Shown here: positions 35,503 through 44,358 of the stretch, one piece after another
Layout of the letters: the number at the start of each line of letters is the position of its first letter
How positions within the stretch are numbered: position 1 is the first letter of the stretch
Source of the DNA: Alphaproteobacteria bacterium
GTDB lineage: Bacteria; Pseudomonadota; Alphaproteobacteria; MPNO01; UBA2964
Reading direction: 5' to 3'
DNA: 64,000 nt
Assembly: GCA_012103315.1 (NCBI GenBank)
Contig: WLWZ01000006.1
Coordinates: 124,001-188,000, forward strand
Notes under the pieces: generated by a model
Seen by the model: only the letters and a program-made list of their open reading frames with translations
Databases searched by the model: none
What the model was told of the DNA's origin: nothing
Program-made: the position numbers and the translations under genes

Positions 35503-36332
35503 TTTATAGAGTCACGCCGCCGCCCGGTACTTGCGACTGTCATGTCCATGTTTACGGCCCGCCATCGCGTTTTCCGTTTGTCGAAAGCCATCGTGATCGG
35601 TCGCCCGATGGCCCTGCACCACAGCTAGAAGCGATGCATCTGGCTATCGGTGTGGATCGCTGTGTGATCGTCCATCCACCGGGTCATGGTACTGACCTCG
35701 CCGTGACAATCGATGCGATGGACAGCGGCGACCGAGACTATCGCGCCATCGCTTTAGTCGAACCGGCGATCTCTGATCAACGGTTGGAGGAACTTCATCG
35801 CCTTGGATTTCGTGGCGTGCGTTATAGCCCGACGCTTGATGGCGGCGCGCTCGATAAGCCCGCTGTGCTGGAAATGGCGCGCCGCATTGAGCCGCTCGGC
35901 TGGCACCTGCTGTTGCACTTTAAAGACAATGCCATTCTTGACTATGCTGACCTGCTGGAAGCACTTACGATCCCGTTTGTACTCGATCATTTCGGTGGCG
36001 TTGACCCGGCGACCGGTGGCACAGATCAGGACTCATTTCGATTGGTCGCGAAGCATGTTTCGGGTGGCAATGGCTGGATAAAAACTTCGGCCATCGAAAA
36101 AATCTCACATCAGTCATATCCCTTTGAAGACGCCATCGAGATCGCCGCTGCCTTCGTCTCATTGACGCCCGACCGGGTGATTTGGGGAACAGACTGGCCG
36201 CATCCTGGCGTTGGAGAGAAGGCAACGGATGACGACGATCTTCTCAACCTGATCCCGCTTTATGCGCCAGATGCTAAAACTCAACGCAAGATATTGGTCG
36301 ATAACCCGGCACAGCTCTATGGATTTGATTGA
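35481..36332 (+). CDS. Amidohydrolase family (LigI / 2-pyrone-4,6-dicarboxylate hydrolase-like)
   Basis: A 283-residue TIM-barrel hydrolase. The N-terminal metal or substrate motif is CDCHVHVYG; further histidines are in LLLHFKDN and VLDHFGGVD, and the terminal aspartate is in WGTDWPHPG. This order fits the amidohydrolase_2/LigI group, which opens lactone rings in aromatic degradation. The start is uncertain: TTG 35481 or GTG 35487, both inside the end of the preceding gene (22- or 16-base overlap). Confidence 0.84.
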   Translation: MSVAQPLIYRVTPPPGTCDCHVHVYGPPSRFPFVESHRDRSPDGPAPQLEAMHLAIGVDRCVIVHPPGHGTDLAVTIDAMDSGDRDYRAIALVEPAISDQRLEELHRLGFRGVRYSPTLDGGALDKPAVLEMARRIEPLGWHLLLHFKDNAILDYADLLEALTIPFVLDHFGGVDPATGGTDQDSFRLVAKHVSGGNGWIKTSAIEKISHQSYPFEDAIEIAAAFVSLTPDRVIWGTDWPHPGVGEKATDDDDLLNLIPLYAPDAKTQRKILVDNPAQLYGFD

Positions 36333-36511
36333 AAGTCAGCCCGTCGATATCTGAGTTCGGGGCAACAGCGGACGCTGATTGTTTCATCCGCGATGTCTGC
36401 TACTAGCCAGAAGCGGAACTATCATGGTCGACCCAGCAGGTGATTATCAGTTCACCAATTTTATGCGTTCGCGTCCTAAGCAATGCGCCGCAGCCTTCTG
36501 AGGTTGGCTGC

Positions 36512-37213
36512 TTATTTTATCCGTACCTTGCGCAAGAGCTTGCCATTTTTACTTTCAACGACATATTTACCGCCGCTCTTCTCTGTATAAACACCGCGCC
36601 CGTGCCACTTGCCGTGCCTGTATTCGCCGTCGTATTTGCTGCCGTCCGCCCCAGTGAAAAAACCGCGCCCGTGCCACTTGCCGTCCCGCCAACCGCCGTC
36701 GTATTTAGTACCGTCCCCCCATCTGAACATACCGCGTCCGTGCTGCTTTCCATTCCTGTACTCGCCGTCGTATTTGTTGCCGTTCGCCCATGAGGAAACA
36801 CCGCGCCCGTGTTTCTTGTTGTCCCGCCAACCGCCGTCGTATTTACTGTCGTTCCCCCATCTGAACACACCGCGACCGTGCCGCTTTCCATTCCTGTACT
36901 CGCCGTCGTATTTGTATCCGTTTGATCCTGAGAAAACACCGCGCCCGTGACGCTTGCCGTCGCGCTGTGTGCCAGTGTAACTGTCTTCCTTCCACGCACC
37001 ATTCTTCCAAAACCGCCACGTCTGTGTCCCAGAGCCATCCGCCCGACTAGCAACGCATCGGCCCGTCCACGTTACAGTTTCTTTTTTTTGCGGTTGGGGG
37101 TTCCAGACGTAGCAATTCGCCTTGTTCTGATATTTCTGCAGACGTCCTTCTGCCAGCGCTCCGTTCGTAACCAGCAGCCCTGTCAAAGCCAGCAATGTTA
37201 TCGCCCGTATCAT
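36512..37213 (-). CDS. Secreted MORN-repeat protein
   Basis: 233 residues from ATG 37213 (GGGAGG upstream). A signal peptide ends GALAEG; two cysteines (C34, C53) precede six consecutive 23-residue MORN repeats (YDGEYRNGKRHGRGVFRWG type) at residues 79-216 and a basic tail (KLLRKVRIK). MORN repeats form extended beta-hairpin surfaces that bind proteins or lipids. Here they are exported. The repeats alternate between GEYR-GK and GGWRD-K forms. Confidence 0.82.
   Translation of the reverse strand: MIRAITLLALTGLLVTNGALAEGRLQKYQNKANCYVWNPQPQKKETVTWTGRCVASRADGSGTQTWRFWKNGAWKEDSYTGTQRDGKRHGRGVFSGSNGYKYDGEYRNGKRHGRGVFRWGNDSKYDGGWRDNKKHGRGVSSWANGNKYDGEYRNGKQHGRGMFRWGDGTKYDGGWRDGKWHGRGFFTGADGSKYDGEYRHGKWHGRGVYTEKSGGKYVVESKNGKLLRKVRIK
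36566..36979. repeat. Six 69-base tandem repeats encoding MORN units
   Basis: The coding DNA is periodic at 69 bases with a stronger 138-base period: on the plus strand CCGTCGTATTT recurs alternately as CTCGCCGTCGTATTT and CAACCGCCGTCGTATTT. This indicates duplication of a two-MORN block. Confidence 0.75.
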
Positions 37214-37348
37214 GGCTGTCCTCCCTGTTGAAGCTCCGATTTCTCGACAAACCATACTTACAACGGGCATTTTGTACCAGCCGTATGTACTAAACATTGC
37301 GGGGCATGGCGGCATAACATGCCTCGACGAGACTGGACCCCAATGTCA

Positions 37349-37409
37349 TAGGCTACGATGGGTAGAGCACAAGAAACCGCCTTGCGGGTTCGAATCCTTC
37401 TTCCTCAAC
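37349..37409 (+). other. tRNA-like fragment (degenerate)
   Basis: Contains a D-arm-like stretch (GGCTACGATGGGTAGAGCAC), a short CAAG-7-CTTG hairpin and a T-arm-like GCGGGTTCGAATCC. There is no matching acceptor strand, the variable region is missing and no CCA follows. It is either a decayed tRNA, a leftover from integration at a tRNA, or chance. Confidence 0.25.
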
Positions 37410-37462
37410 TAGCTTAAAAATAGTGTTAAGGTTCTGGGGGCAGAAAGCACCATGCAGTTGAA

Positions 37463-37816
37463 ATGGAAACAGAATCGAAACATCTCTCGGTAATAAGCTG
37501 GGATGAAGATGACACCCCAGAGGGAGGAAGCGCTCTAACTTGGTGGGGCGGTTTCTTTGAAAACGGAATGCGCTGGAAGGATTATGTGGGTGAGTTTGAT
37601 GCAAAAACTCAACGATATATGGAAGTTGCTAGACACTCCGCTATAGAAAACAAAGTCAAAGTATCAGGGGGCGTTCACCAGTCGGGAGGCATCACCCCTG
37701 TATTTTCGGATGGTGCCTATTTTTTAATGTCTCTGAGATCTTGGGGGGACTTTATGGCTGCCGTTTGGAGCGAGGAAGAAAACAAGAATTATAGTTATCT
37801 CGATTTTTATGGGTAA
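37463..37816 (+). CDS. Hypothetical protein, 117 aa
   Basis: Short acidic protein with many aromatic residues (SWDEDDTPEG, LTWWGGFF, SWGDFMAAVWSEEE). No signal peptide, TM segment or known motif. More A/T-rich than its neighbours. It lies just after the tRNA-like fragment and 9 bases before another small gene, so the two may be co-inherited accessory genes. A GTTGAAATGG start region gives no clear ribosome-binding site, so it may not be expressed. Confidence 0.5.
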   Translation: METESKHLSVISWDEDDTPEGGSALTWWGGFFENGMRWKDYVGEFDAKTQRYMEVARHSAIENKVKVSGGVHQSGGITPVFSDGAYFLMSLRSWGDFMAAVWSEEENKNYSYLDFYG

Positions 37817-37825
37817 TATGGCGTC

Positions 37826-38023
37826 ATGAGTGGAATTTTTTATTACGGCGTCAAAGTGCGTTGGAACGATGGAAGTAGCGAAATGTTCCGATACGATACC
37901 GAGGAAGACGCTCGTGCCGCTGCGCAATACCAACTTGTAACCAATTGGGAAAGAACCAAGAGCGCCTTTTTTGTTGGTCGGCGCGTAAACTTGCACGGTT
38001 TATGGCGATCACTATTTGGCTAG
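37826..38023 (+). CDS. Hypothetical protein, 65 aa
   Basis: MSGIFYYGVKVRWNDGSSEM begins a small, mixed-charge protein (YDTEEDARAAAQYQLV) that could be an alpha/beta DNA- or protein-binding fold. No recognised family. It follows the 117-residue hypothetical by 9 bases. Confidence 0.5.
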   Translation: MSGIFYYGVKVRWNDGSSEMFRYDTEEDARAAAQYQLVTNWERTKSAFFVGRRVNLHGLWRSLFG

Positions 38024-38541
38024 ACCGTACTAGATGTTTCGTTGTCAGTTGTTGGCGTAACAGAGGAAAGAACTAGGCCAAATGTCTGCTAACGGGTGCA
38101 AAGCGGACACTGGTTTCAGAAGCTGTCGTTTCCGTCAATAGCCAATAGTGGACGTAGAACCATTGTCTATGGTTGCACAAAAAATTGAAAAGTACCTCTC
38201 GTCGCCACCTATAAATTGAGTTCAAATCATCTATACTTGTACATGAGCGCGGTTATTATGGCAATCTCCTCCAGGGTGCGGTTGGCTGGGGGAATTTTCG
38301 ACAAGGTAAATTACTGAGGTACGTTCAGCACCTCAGGTAAATTAATATTCCCGACTCGGCTGTGAGGTCGATAACGGGCCAACCGGAGGCAACCGATAAA
38401 ACTGTTTTTGGACAACCTTACCTGTGGCGGTGTTTTAACGCGCGCCAAATACTGCAGGAGGTCGACCTGGTTGGTTTAATACGACATCACTGCAATAGGT
38501 CTTAAATCTTTAATCCGACAATTAATCTAAGGAAAAAACAA
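38024..38541. other. 518-base gene-free stretch
   Basis: No supported reading frame. It probably holds the promoter of the three-gene PEP-CTERM group starting at 38542, but no convincing -35/-10 or sigma-54 site could be fixed. It contains short repeated phrases (ACCTCAGGTAAATTA after GAGGTACGTTCAGC) and remnants similar to the CCGCTT...GCGGAC motif (GCAAAGCGGACA at about 38098). Confidence 0.4.
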
Positions 38542-39813
38542 ATGTATAAAACCATCTCGAGCTTGGCTTCAGTGCTAGGGCTTGTCTTGGTCTTCGGTCT
38601 CGTTGGACCGACGTCCCAGGCCGCACCGTTCACTCTGACCCAGACTATAGACAACCCGACTCCGACGAGTGGTGATCTGTTTGGGTCCTCGGTGTCGATC
38701 TCCGGCAATAATATGTTGGTTGGGTCGATACTCGGGTCAGGTTCGGGTCAGGCTCATCTATATAACGCTACTACTGGCGCATTGCTGCAAACCTTCGATG
38801 ATCCGACGCCAACGGGGAATGACCTGTTCGGGCTCTCGGTATCAGTATCTGGCAACCATGCCTTAATCGGCGCATCAGCCGATGACACGCAAGGTGTCAA
38901 TGTGGGCCAGGCGCATCTATATAACGCTACTACCGGCGCGTTGCTGCAAACCTTCAATGATCCGAACGTCACGACTAATGACCAGTTCGGCGGATCTGTA
39001 TCAGTATCTGGTAATAATGTGCTGATCGGAGCACGGCGAGATGACACGAACGGTCTGGATGTAGGGCAGGCGCATCTGTTCGACGCCACCACTGGCGCGT
39101 TACTGCAGACCTTCAACGACCCGACCCCGACAGGTGGTGACCAATTCGGTCGTTCAGTATCAATATCGGGCAATAACGTGCTGGTTGGGGCAGTTTCCGA
39201 TAACACGAACGGACCCGGCGTGGGTCAAGCACATCTTTTTGATGCGACTACCGGTGCGCTGCTACAGACGTTCAATGACCCAACGCCGACGGGCGCAGAT
39301 AGTTTCGGTTCATCCGTGGCGATCTCAGGCAACTTTGCGTTAGTAGGCGCCCGACACGACGACACCAGCGGTGTCGATGTTGGCCAAGCATATCTGTTTG
39401 ATGCCACGACTGGCGCTCTGCTGCACACTTTCAGTGATCCAACCCCAACGGGCCTGGATAATTTTGGGGTTTCAGTAGCGATTGATGGCACCAATGTGCT
39501 TATAGGAGCCTTTGGCGACGATACTAACGGCGGGGGAGTGGGCCAAGCCTATCTGTTCGATGCACTTACTGGTGCGTTGCTACAAACTATCGATGATCCA
39601 ACGCCAACGACCTCCGATGAGTTTGGGGTATCGGTCTCTATCTCTGGCAACAATTTACTGATAGGCGGCCGGGGAGATGACACCAGCGGGGTCGATGTCG
39701 GCCAGGCGCATCTGTTCACTGCCAGTGTCGTGTCCGAGCCTGGAGCGTTGGCAATATTCGGAATAGGTCTCATTGGTCTGATGTTGCGTCGTCGAAATAG
39801 GAAAATACCATGA
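38542..39813 (+). CDS. PEP-CTERM protein with seven-bladed FG-GAP-like propeller
   Basis: 423 residues. A signal peptide ends TSQAAP. Residues 37-391 are seven near-identical units of about 53 residues: DPTPTG-D-FG-SVSISGNN then LIGA-DDT and GQAHLFDATTGALLQTF, as expected for a seven-bladed beta-propeller. The DxDxxG-like acidic loops (DDTNG, DDTSG) may bind calcium. The C-terminus VSEPGALAIFGIGLIGLM then RRRNRK is a PEP-CTERM. It overlaps the next gene by 4 bases (ATGA). Confidence 0.87.
   Translation: MYKTISSLASVLGLVLVFGLVGPTSQAAPFTLTQTIDNPTPTSGDLFGSSVSISGNNMLVGSILGSGSGQAHLYNATTGALLQTFDDPTPTGNDLFGLSVSVSGNHALIGASADDTQGVNVGQAHLYNATTGALLQTFNDPNVTTNDQFGGSVSVSGNNVLIGARRDDTNGLDVGQAHLFDATTGALLQTFNDPTPTGGDQFGRSVSISGNNVLVGAVSDNTNGPGVGQAHLFDATTGALLQTFNDPTPTGADSFGSSVAISGNFALVGARHDDTSGVDVGQAYLFDATTGALLHTFSDPTPTGLDNFGVSVAIDGTNVLIGAFGDDTNGGGVGQAYLFDALTGALLQTIDDPTPTTSDEFGVSVSISGNNLLIGGRGDDTSGVDVGQAHLFTASVVSEPGALAIFGIGLIGLMLRRRNRKIP
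38650..39720 (+). repeat. Seven tandem repeats (about 159 bases) encoding propeller blades
   Basis: The unit is 53 codons, the first one 49. Phrases such as GCGCATCTGTTCGA and ACTGGCGCGTT recur in each copy. High similarity between units suggests recent internal expansion or homogenisation. Confidence 0.85.
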
Positions 39814-40157
39814 AGAACCTCTTGGCTTCCCTTTTTGTCATCACGACATCGCTGATTTCAACCCATGCGCACGCTCAGGAAACCACCAACCGGTGCCTGT
39901 TGCTCGGGCCTTTGGCTATCTCCAGCTATATCGCAACTCTGGAACAGGTCGCCCGCAGCAATCGGGCGGAAGGGGCCCGACAAAGTGCCAACGCCGCAAA
40001 CGTCATCGGGCTATACGAACGACTGGGTTGTCCGCAGAAAGCGCTAATCACCGCCATTGAATGCCTCAGCACCCACGTCGTCAAACCAACTGAGAAAAAG
40101 AAAATCTCGGCGATTGCGCAGCGATGTATGAAACAGGCCGGAATGCCGACACGATAA
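39810..40157 (+). CDS. Small exported cysteine-containing protein
   Basis: 115 residues with a signal peptide ending HAHAQE and a helical mature part with four cysteines (NRCLLLG, RLGCPQ, IECLS, QRCMKQ). Start and upstream stop overlap as ATGA, so it is translated together with the seven-bladed PEP-CTERM protein and may be its partner. No family recognised. Confidence 0.65.
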   Translation: MKNLLASLFVITTSLISTHAHAQETTNRCLLLGPLAISSYIATLEQVARSNRAEGARQSANAANVIGLYERLGCPQKALITAIECLSTHVVKPTEKKKISAIAQRCMKQAGMPTR

Positions 40158-40231
40158 ATGGCCCGCGTTATTTTCAAATATCAACCCACAAAAATATTTT
40201 CGTAGGATTCAATCGGTTGGAAGAAGAACAA

Positions 40232-40933
40232 ATGTTTATCTCAAAAAAAGTGATGTCAGGGCTAATTGGTATAGCCGCAAGTATCTTCATTGCGAGTGCT
40301 CAGGCAGCGCCTATTACAGTTCCAACAGGCCTGAACGTCGGCGACAGCTATCGCCTCGCCTTTGTGACTAGCAATACTATGAATGCGATTTCATCAAATT
40401 TAGCTGATTACAATGCTTTCGTCACCGCCGCAGCGAACAGCCAAGCCACTCTTGCCGCCTTAGGAACTGCTTGGTATGCAATCGCGTCGAACGCCGCTGG
40501 AAATGCACGCAGTAATACCGGGACCGACCCCACGACAGCGACCGGTGTCCCTATTTATCTTCTGGATTCATCATCTACAAAATTAGCGGATAACAATGCG
40601 GATTTATGGGACGGGACGCGAGATACACCGCTGAATATCACTGAAGCGGGGACCATTTGGACGGGCTCACTGGTTTGGACAGGTACAGACGCAGACGGGT
40701 TACGAACCGACGGGTTTTTCTCCGGCTTCGGTACGACAAAGTTTGGACTCGCGAATGATAGCGGGATGGCGGGGATCAACGCAGGGAGAACAAATCCGGA
40801 ATTAAGCGGTAGCATCTACGCCATTTCGGACGTGCTCACAGTAGCAGTGGCCGTCCCCGCACCTGCCGGTTTGGCTTTATTCGGTTTGGGGATTGCTGGC
40901 ATAATGTGTGTGTGTCGTAAACGAGCTACGTGA
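40232..40933 (+). CDS. PEP-CTERM-type exported protein, relative of the N-terminal half of the 52882 protein
   Basis: 233 residues from ATG 40232 (GGAAGAAGAA upstream). A signal peptide ends SAQAAP. The body shares PITVPTGLNVGDSYRLAFVT, ADNNADLWDG, VWTGTDADG and LYAISDVLTV-type segments with residues 25-210 of the large protein at 52882. The C-terminus VPAPAGLALFGLGIAGIMC then CRKRAT is a PEP-CTERM variant. It lies 74 bases behind the small exported protein gene, in the same direction. Confidence 0.8.
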   Translation: MFISKKVMSGLIGIAASIFIASAQAAPITVPTGLNVGDSYRLAFVTSNTMNAISSNLADYNAFVTAAANSQATLAALGTAWYAIASNAAGNARSNTGTDPTTATGVPIYLLDSSSTKLADNNADLWDGTRDTPLNITEAGTIWTGSLVWTGTDADGLRTDGFFSGFGTTKFGLANDSGMAGINAGRTNPELSGSIYAISDVLTVAVAVPAPAGLALFGLGIAGIMCVCRKRAT

Positions 40934-40999
40934 ATTCTCTTCAAGGAAACAAAACAACATCGGTAGTCCGACCAGGCCACTTTTTCTTATTTTTAACTT

Positions 41000-41024
41000 C
41001 CGCTTTGGGTCATTAACGGACGTA
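41000..41024. repeat. Short dispersed motif CCGCTTTGGGTCATTAACGG, fullest copy
   Basis: An imperfect palindrome (CCGCTT...AACGG, then ACGT) in the 236-base gap after the PEP-CTERM gene. Partial copies occur at 26811-26823 and 33204-33219. The motif type is a common intergenic phrase in bacteria; the function is unknown. Confidence 0.4.
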
Positions 41025-41169
41025 CTGTCAAAAACATTAGACGTCCGTTGTTTGGGCAGTAGCGGAAGCCTCGATGGCAAATTTCTAAGCAACATGCCGG
41101 AACGTGTGACGACGAAATTTATGCTGCTGCTTGTGTCGTGCGCGCCAATGTTTGATCCGCGACCGGGTC

Positions 41170-42480
41170 CTACATCAGGCTAACGGGCCAAGCCACGATG
41201 ATGGGGAAGAACAGGACAATCAGAATCGCCAGTGCGTCGCAAACCAGGAACGGCACGGCGGCGCGATAGATCTCGTTCATGGTTGTCCCTTTGGGGGCGA
41301 CGCCTTTCATGACAAACAACCCGGCGCCGAATGGCGGCGATGTCGAACCGGTCTCAATTGCGATCAAATACAGCACCGCGAACCAGATCGAGTCGAATCC
41401 CAGTTTTTCCACGACAGGGACAAAAACCGGCAAGGTTACCAGCATGATCGGGACAGGGCTCATCAGCATGCCCAACACGATGACCGTTACCAGCATCAGC
41501 CCGATGACAGCCAGCGGTCTCACATCAATGCTGAGGACCAGATTGACGAGGCCTTCTGTGGCGCCGGTGAAGGCCAGCATCTGGGTAAAGGCTAGGGCGC
41601 CCGAGATGATCAGCAGCAGCATGACCGAAATTTCCAGGCTGCCGACGATGGCGTTTCTGAACACTTTCCAGCTCATACGGCGCTGGAATACCGCTAGAAG
41701 GAATGTTGCTAAGGCGCCTGATGCCGCGGATTCGCTGGGTGTGGCCAAGCCGGTAAAAATGACACCAACAACCATGAATATAATGAAAGCCACTGGCAGG
41801 ATTTGGGTGGCTGCGATACGCAGCTTCTCTGGCCACGGCACGGTTTCAACTGAAAAAGCGGGAGCCACCTTGGGGTCCAGCGCGCAACGTCCCAGAATAT
41901 AGAGCGTATAGAGGATCGCCATGATGATGCCGGGGAGAACGATCGCGATCAGAATGCGGCCGATGGAAAGCTCGGCGACAACACCGAGCAGAACCGCAAG
42001 GCCGCTCGGCGGAATCATAATAGCAAGCCCGCCACTGCCGAGGATCGGGCCGAGCGACATGGGTTTGCCATAGCCTCTTTTTTCCATTTCCGGGACCAGC
42101 GATGACCCGAGGAGGGCGATGCTCCCCATGCTGTTTCCGGTCAGGGTGGAGAACAGAACGCCGCCGCCAACCGCCATGAGGGCAAGGCGGCCTTTTACAC
42201 TGCCAAACCATTTGTCGATGGCATCCAGCAGGCTGAGCCCAATACCGGAATGGAACATGATTTCGCCCATGACCAAAAACAGGGCCACCGGGACGAGGGT
42301 GAAGGTGCTCAATGATTCTGAAACTTGAATGACGAGCTGCGACAGACCGGGCAGCCCGCCAAAAAACAGATAGGAGCCCACCAAGTTCACCACCAGGAAA
42401 GAAAAAGCGACAGGCATGCCGATGAACATCAGCACGAACAGCGACCCCATGATGATTGTAAAGGCTTCCCACCATTCCAT
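41170..42480 (-). CDS. TRAP transporter large permease (DctM), second set
   Basis: A 436-residue, 12-TM permease. Key segments are SMGSIALLGSSLVPEMEKRGYG, GSGGLAIMIPPSGLAVLLG, GLATPSESAASGALA and STSPPFGAGLFVMKG. It is the last gene of a receptor-small-large permease operon on the minus strand. It differs clearly from the DctM at 30176 and the one at 49999. Confidence 0.92.
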   Translation of the reverse strand: MEWWEAFTIIMGSLFVLMFIGMPVAFSFLVVNLVGSYLFFGGLPGLSQLVIQVSESLSTFTLVPVALFLVMGEIMFHSGIGLSLLDAIDKWFGSVKGRLALMAVGGGVLFSTLTGNSMGSIALLGSSLVPEMEKRGYGKPMSLGPILGSGGLAIMIPPSGLAVLLGVVAELSIGRILIAIVLPGIIMAILYTLYILGRCALDPKVAPAFSVETVPWPEKLRIAATQILPVAFIIFMVVGVIFTGLATPSESAASGALATFLLAVFQRRMSWKVFRNAIVGSLEISVMLLLIISGALAFTQMLAFTGATEGLVNLVLSIDVRPLAVIGLMLVTVIVLGMLMSPVPIMLVTLPVFVPVVEKLGFDSIWFAVLYLIAIETGSTSPPFGAGLFVMKGVAPKGTTMNEIYRAAVPFLVCDALAILIVLFFPIIVAWPVSLM

Positions 42481-42492
42481 GAAATGCGCTTC

Positions 42493-43014
42493 CTATTCTT
42501 CTTGCTGGCGGATGGAGAGGGGAAGGCCAAGGGCCGCCCTAACCCCGCGTCGAAAGAACTGGAGCCCGAGAAGCAGCAGGCCAAAGGGCACCACCGCTGT
42601 AATCCAAAAAGTAAGTGGTGCCATCATCGTGGGCTCGCGGATGTCGTTTTGGAACTGATCGATGACGGTCAGCACGCCAAACCAGCAAACAATCAAGCAG
42701 GTCAACCCCGCCACCGCTGACAATATTATATGGAGCGTCTTAACCGTCTTAGGCCCCATAAATCCAAGAAGAAGATCGATAGAGACATGCTTGTCATTGC
42801 CTAACACCCAGGCCGCTGCCAGGAAGGTCAAATAAAGCAGTGTTATCTCGCTAAGCTCGACCAGCCAGGGATTTGAAATATCGAAGAACGAGCGGGTGAC
42901 GATTTCCATACAAATTGCAAGAGTGATCAGCACCATCAACGCGCAAGCGACAGCCGCCAAAAACCCGTTTAGCCGGTCGAACCATTTTGCCGCCACTGTC
43001 AGCACATTGTGCAT
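42493..43014 (-). CDS. TRAP transporter small permease (DctQ), second set
   Basis: 173 residues with four TM segments (WLVELSEITLLYLTFLAAAWVLG is the typical second segment region). It lies 12 bases upstream of dctM and 111 bases after dctP. It pairs with the DctM at 42480. Confidence 0.88.
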   Translation of the reverse strand: MHNVLTVAAKWFDRLNGFLAAVACALMVLITLAICMEIVTRSFFDISNPWLVELSEITLLYLTFLAAAWVLGNDKHVSIDLLLGFMGPKTVKTLHIILSAVAGLTCLIVCWFGVLTVIDQFQNDIREPTMMAPLTFWITAVVPFGLLLLGLQFFRRGVRAALGLPLSIRQQEE

Positions 43015-43125
43015 GGATTGTCTGGCTTTTTTAGAGAAGACGTAAGAACGGGTATAGCCGCATCCCCTGACCGGTATTGTGTCGGCCGGCCAGGTTGATG
43101 CGAACTACGTTAAACGAGGTTGACG

Positions 43126-44109
43126 TTACTTCATCAACATTTTCTGAAGCGTTGGGCCATGTTCGGCAGACTTCTTATTAACCGCAGCCCAGGCGGCATC
43201 GAAGACAGTCTTTTTGAATTTAGCCTCTTCAGCAGATGAAAAGCGGACAGTCTTGACCCCATCTGCCTTAAGGGTTGCATAGCCAGCCTTTAGATTTGCA
43301 TTCCAGCTGGCTTCATAGGCTACCGGATCGGCATTACGAACAAAGTTGATGACCTTGGCCTGTGTTGCCGCCGGAACCTTCGCCCATGATTTCGGATTTG
43401 CCAGGACGTGGAACGTTGCCCGATAAAAACCAGGATCTACGTAGGCGCCGATGAGACCTTTAAACCGCTTGGCGACACCAGAAACGCCTGTCACAAAACC
43501 CGCGACAACACCCCGTTCCATGGCCGTGTAAATCGCCGGCATGGGCAGAACAATGGGATTGGCGCCAAGGGCCTTGATCGCCGGAGCGATGGCCGGGAAC
43601 ACGCGAATTTTCATGTTCTTAAAATCACTGAGTGTCTTGATTGGTTTCTTGAGGAAAATGTGAAAACGCAATTGGGAGACCGGAAGTTCACCAACATAGA
43701 CCAGCCCTTTTGCTGCGTGCAGCTTGGTCATGTAGGCGTGATAGCCGGTGGACTTAATCTCAGCATATTGCTTGTTCGAATAGTTGGCCGCACCGGATAC
43801 GTTCAGGATGCCGTTGGCATAGCTTGGGCTGGTCAGGGTCATATCGACCGAGCCGAGCCGGACAGCATTGGGCTGCTTGAACTGGGGGACGACTTCCGGG
43901 CCGCCGCGCCAATCGATCTTGAATTCGCCAGCAAGCTTGGCATTAATGCGATCGACAAATCCACCGAAGGTTTTTCCGATAGGTGTTTTTTTCGGCAACA
44001 TGGACACCATCTTGAGTTTGACCTCAGCGGCAAATGCCGGGGCTGTCGTCAAGACAGGCATGGATAAAACGAGTGCCGCGCAAACCGGCACGCAAATCTT
44101 TTTCATCAT
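43126..44109 (-). CDS. TRAP transporter substrate-binding protein (DctP), second set
   Basis: A 327-residue periplasmic receptor. ATG 44109 (MMKKICVPV) has GGGAG at 6 bases; the signal peptide ends APAFAAE. The family arginine motif region NMKIRVFPA and the PMPAIYTAMERGVVAGFV segment are present. It is the first gene of the operon 44109-41170. The ligand is unknown, probably an organic acid. Confidence 0.9.
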   Translation of the reverse strand: MMKKICVPVCAALVLSMPVLTTAPAFAAEVKLKMVSMLPKKTPIGKTFGGFVDRINAKLAGEFKIDWRGGPEVVPQFKQPNAVRLGSVDMTLTSPSYANGILNVSGAANYSNKQYAEIKSTGYHAYMTKLHAAKGLVYVGELPVSQLRFHIFLKKPIKTLSDFKNMKIRVFPAIAPAIKALGANPIVLPMPAIYTAMERGVVAGFVTGVSGVAKRFKGLIGAYVDPGFYRATFHVLANPKSWAKVPAATQAKVINFVRNADPVAYEASWNANLKAGYATLKADGVKTVRFSSAEEAKFKKTVFDAAWAAVNKKSAEHGPTLQKMLMK

Positions 44110-44358
44110 AAAAATCTCCCATTTGAAATTGAACAATTAATAATTTTGTTGGCTATGCTCATTTGATACGAAATCATATTATCACGGTCGTGGCCAACCA
44201 CAACAACCCCGGCTTTTGATCGAAGACACATCGTATTTCTGCCGTCTGAAGGATGTTGAGGACATACCGCTAGATTGGGCGTCTCATATTTCTCCATGCA
44301 ACGCCGCATCTTCTCTCTGCTATAGTCCCTTACATATTCATGGCTGGGGAGGCTTGCG

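Noticed and set aside
36609..36950. Plus-strand open frames of up to 117 codons with PSYL-type repeats
   Set aside because: They are mirror frames of the minus-strand MORN repeats; the minus-strand product has a signal peptide and a recognised repeat.
36566..36979. Regular 69-base repeats checked as a CRISPR array
   Set aside because: The units are contiguous coding repeats with no unique spacers.
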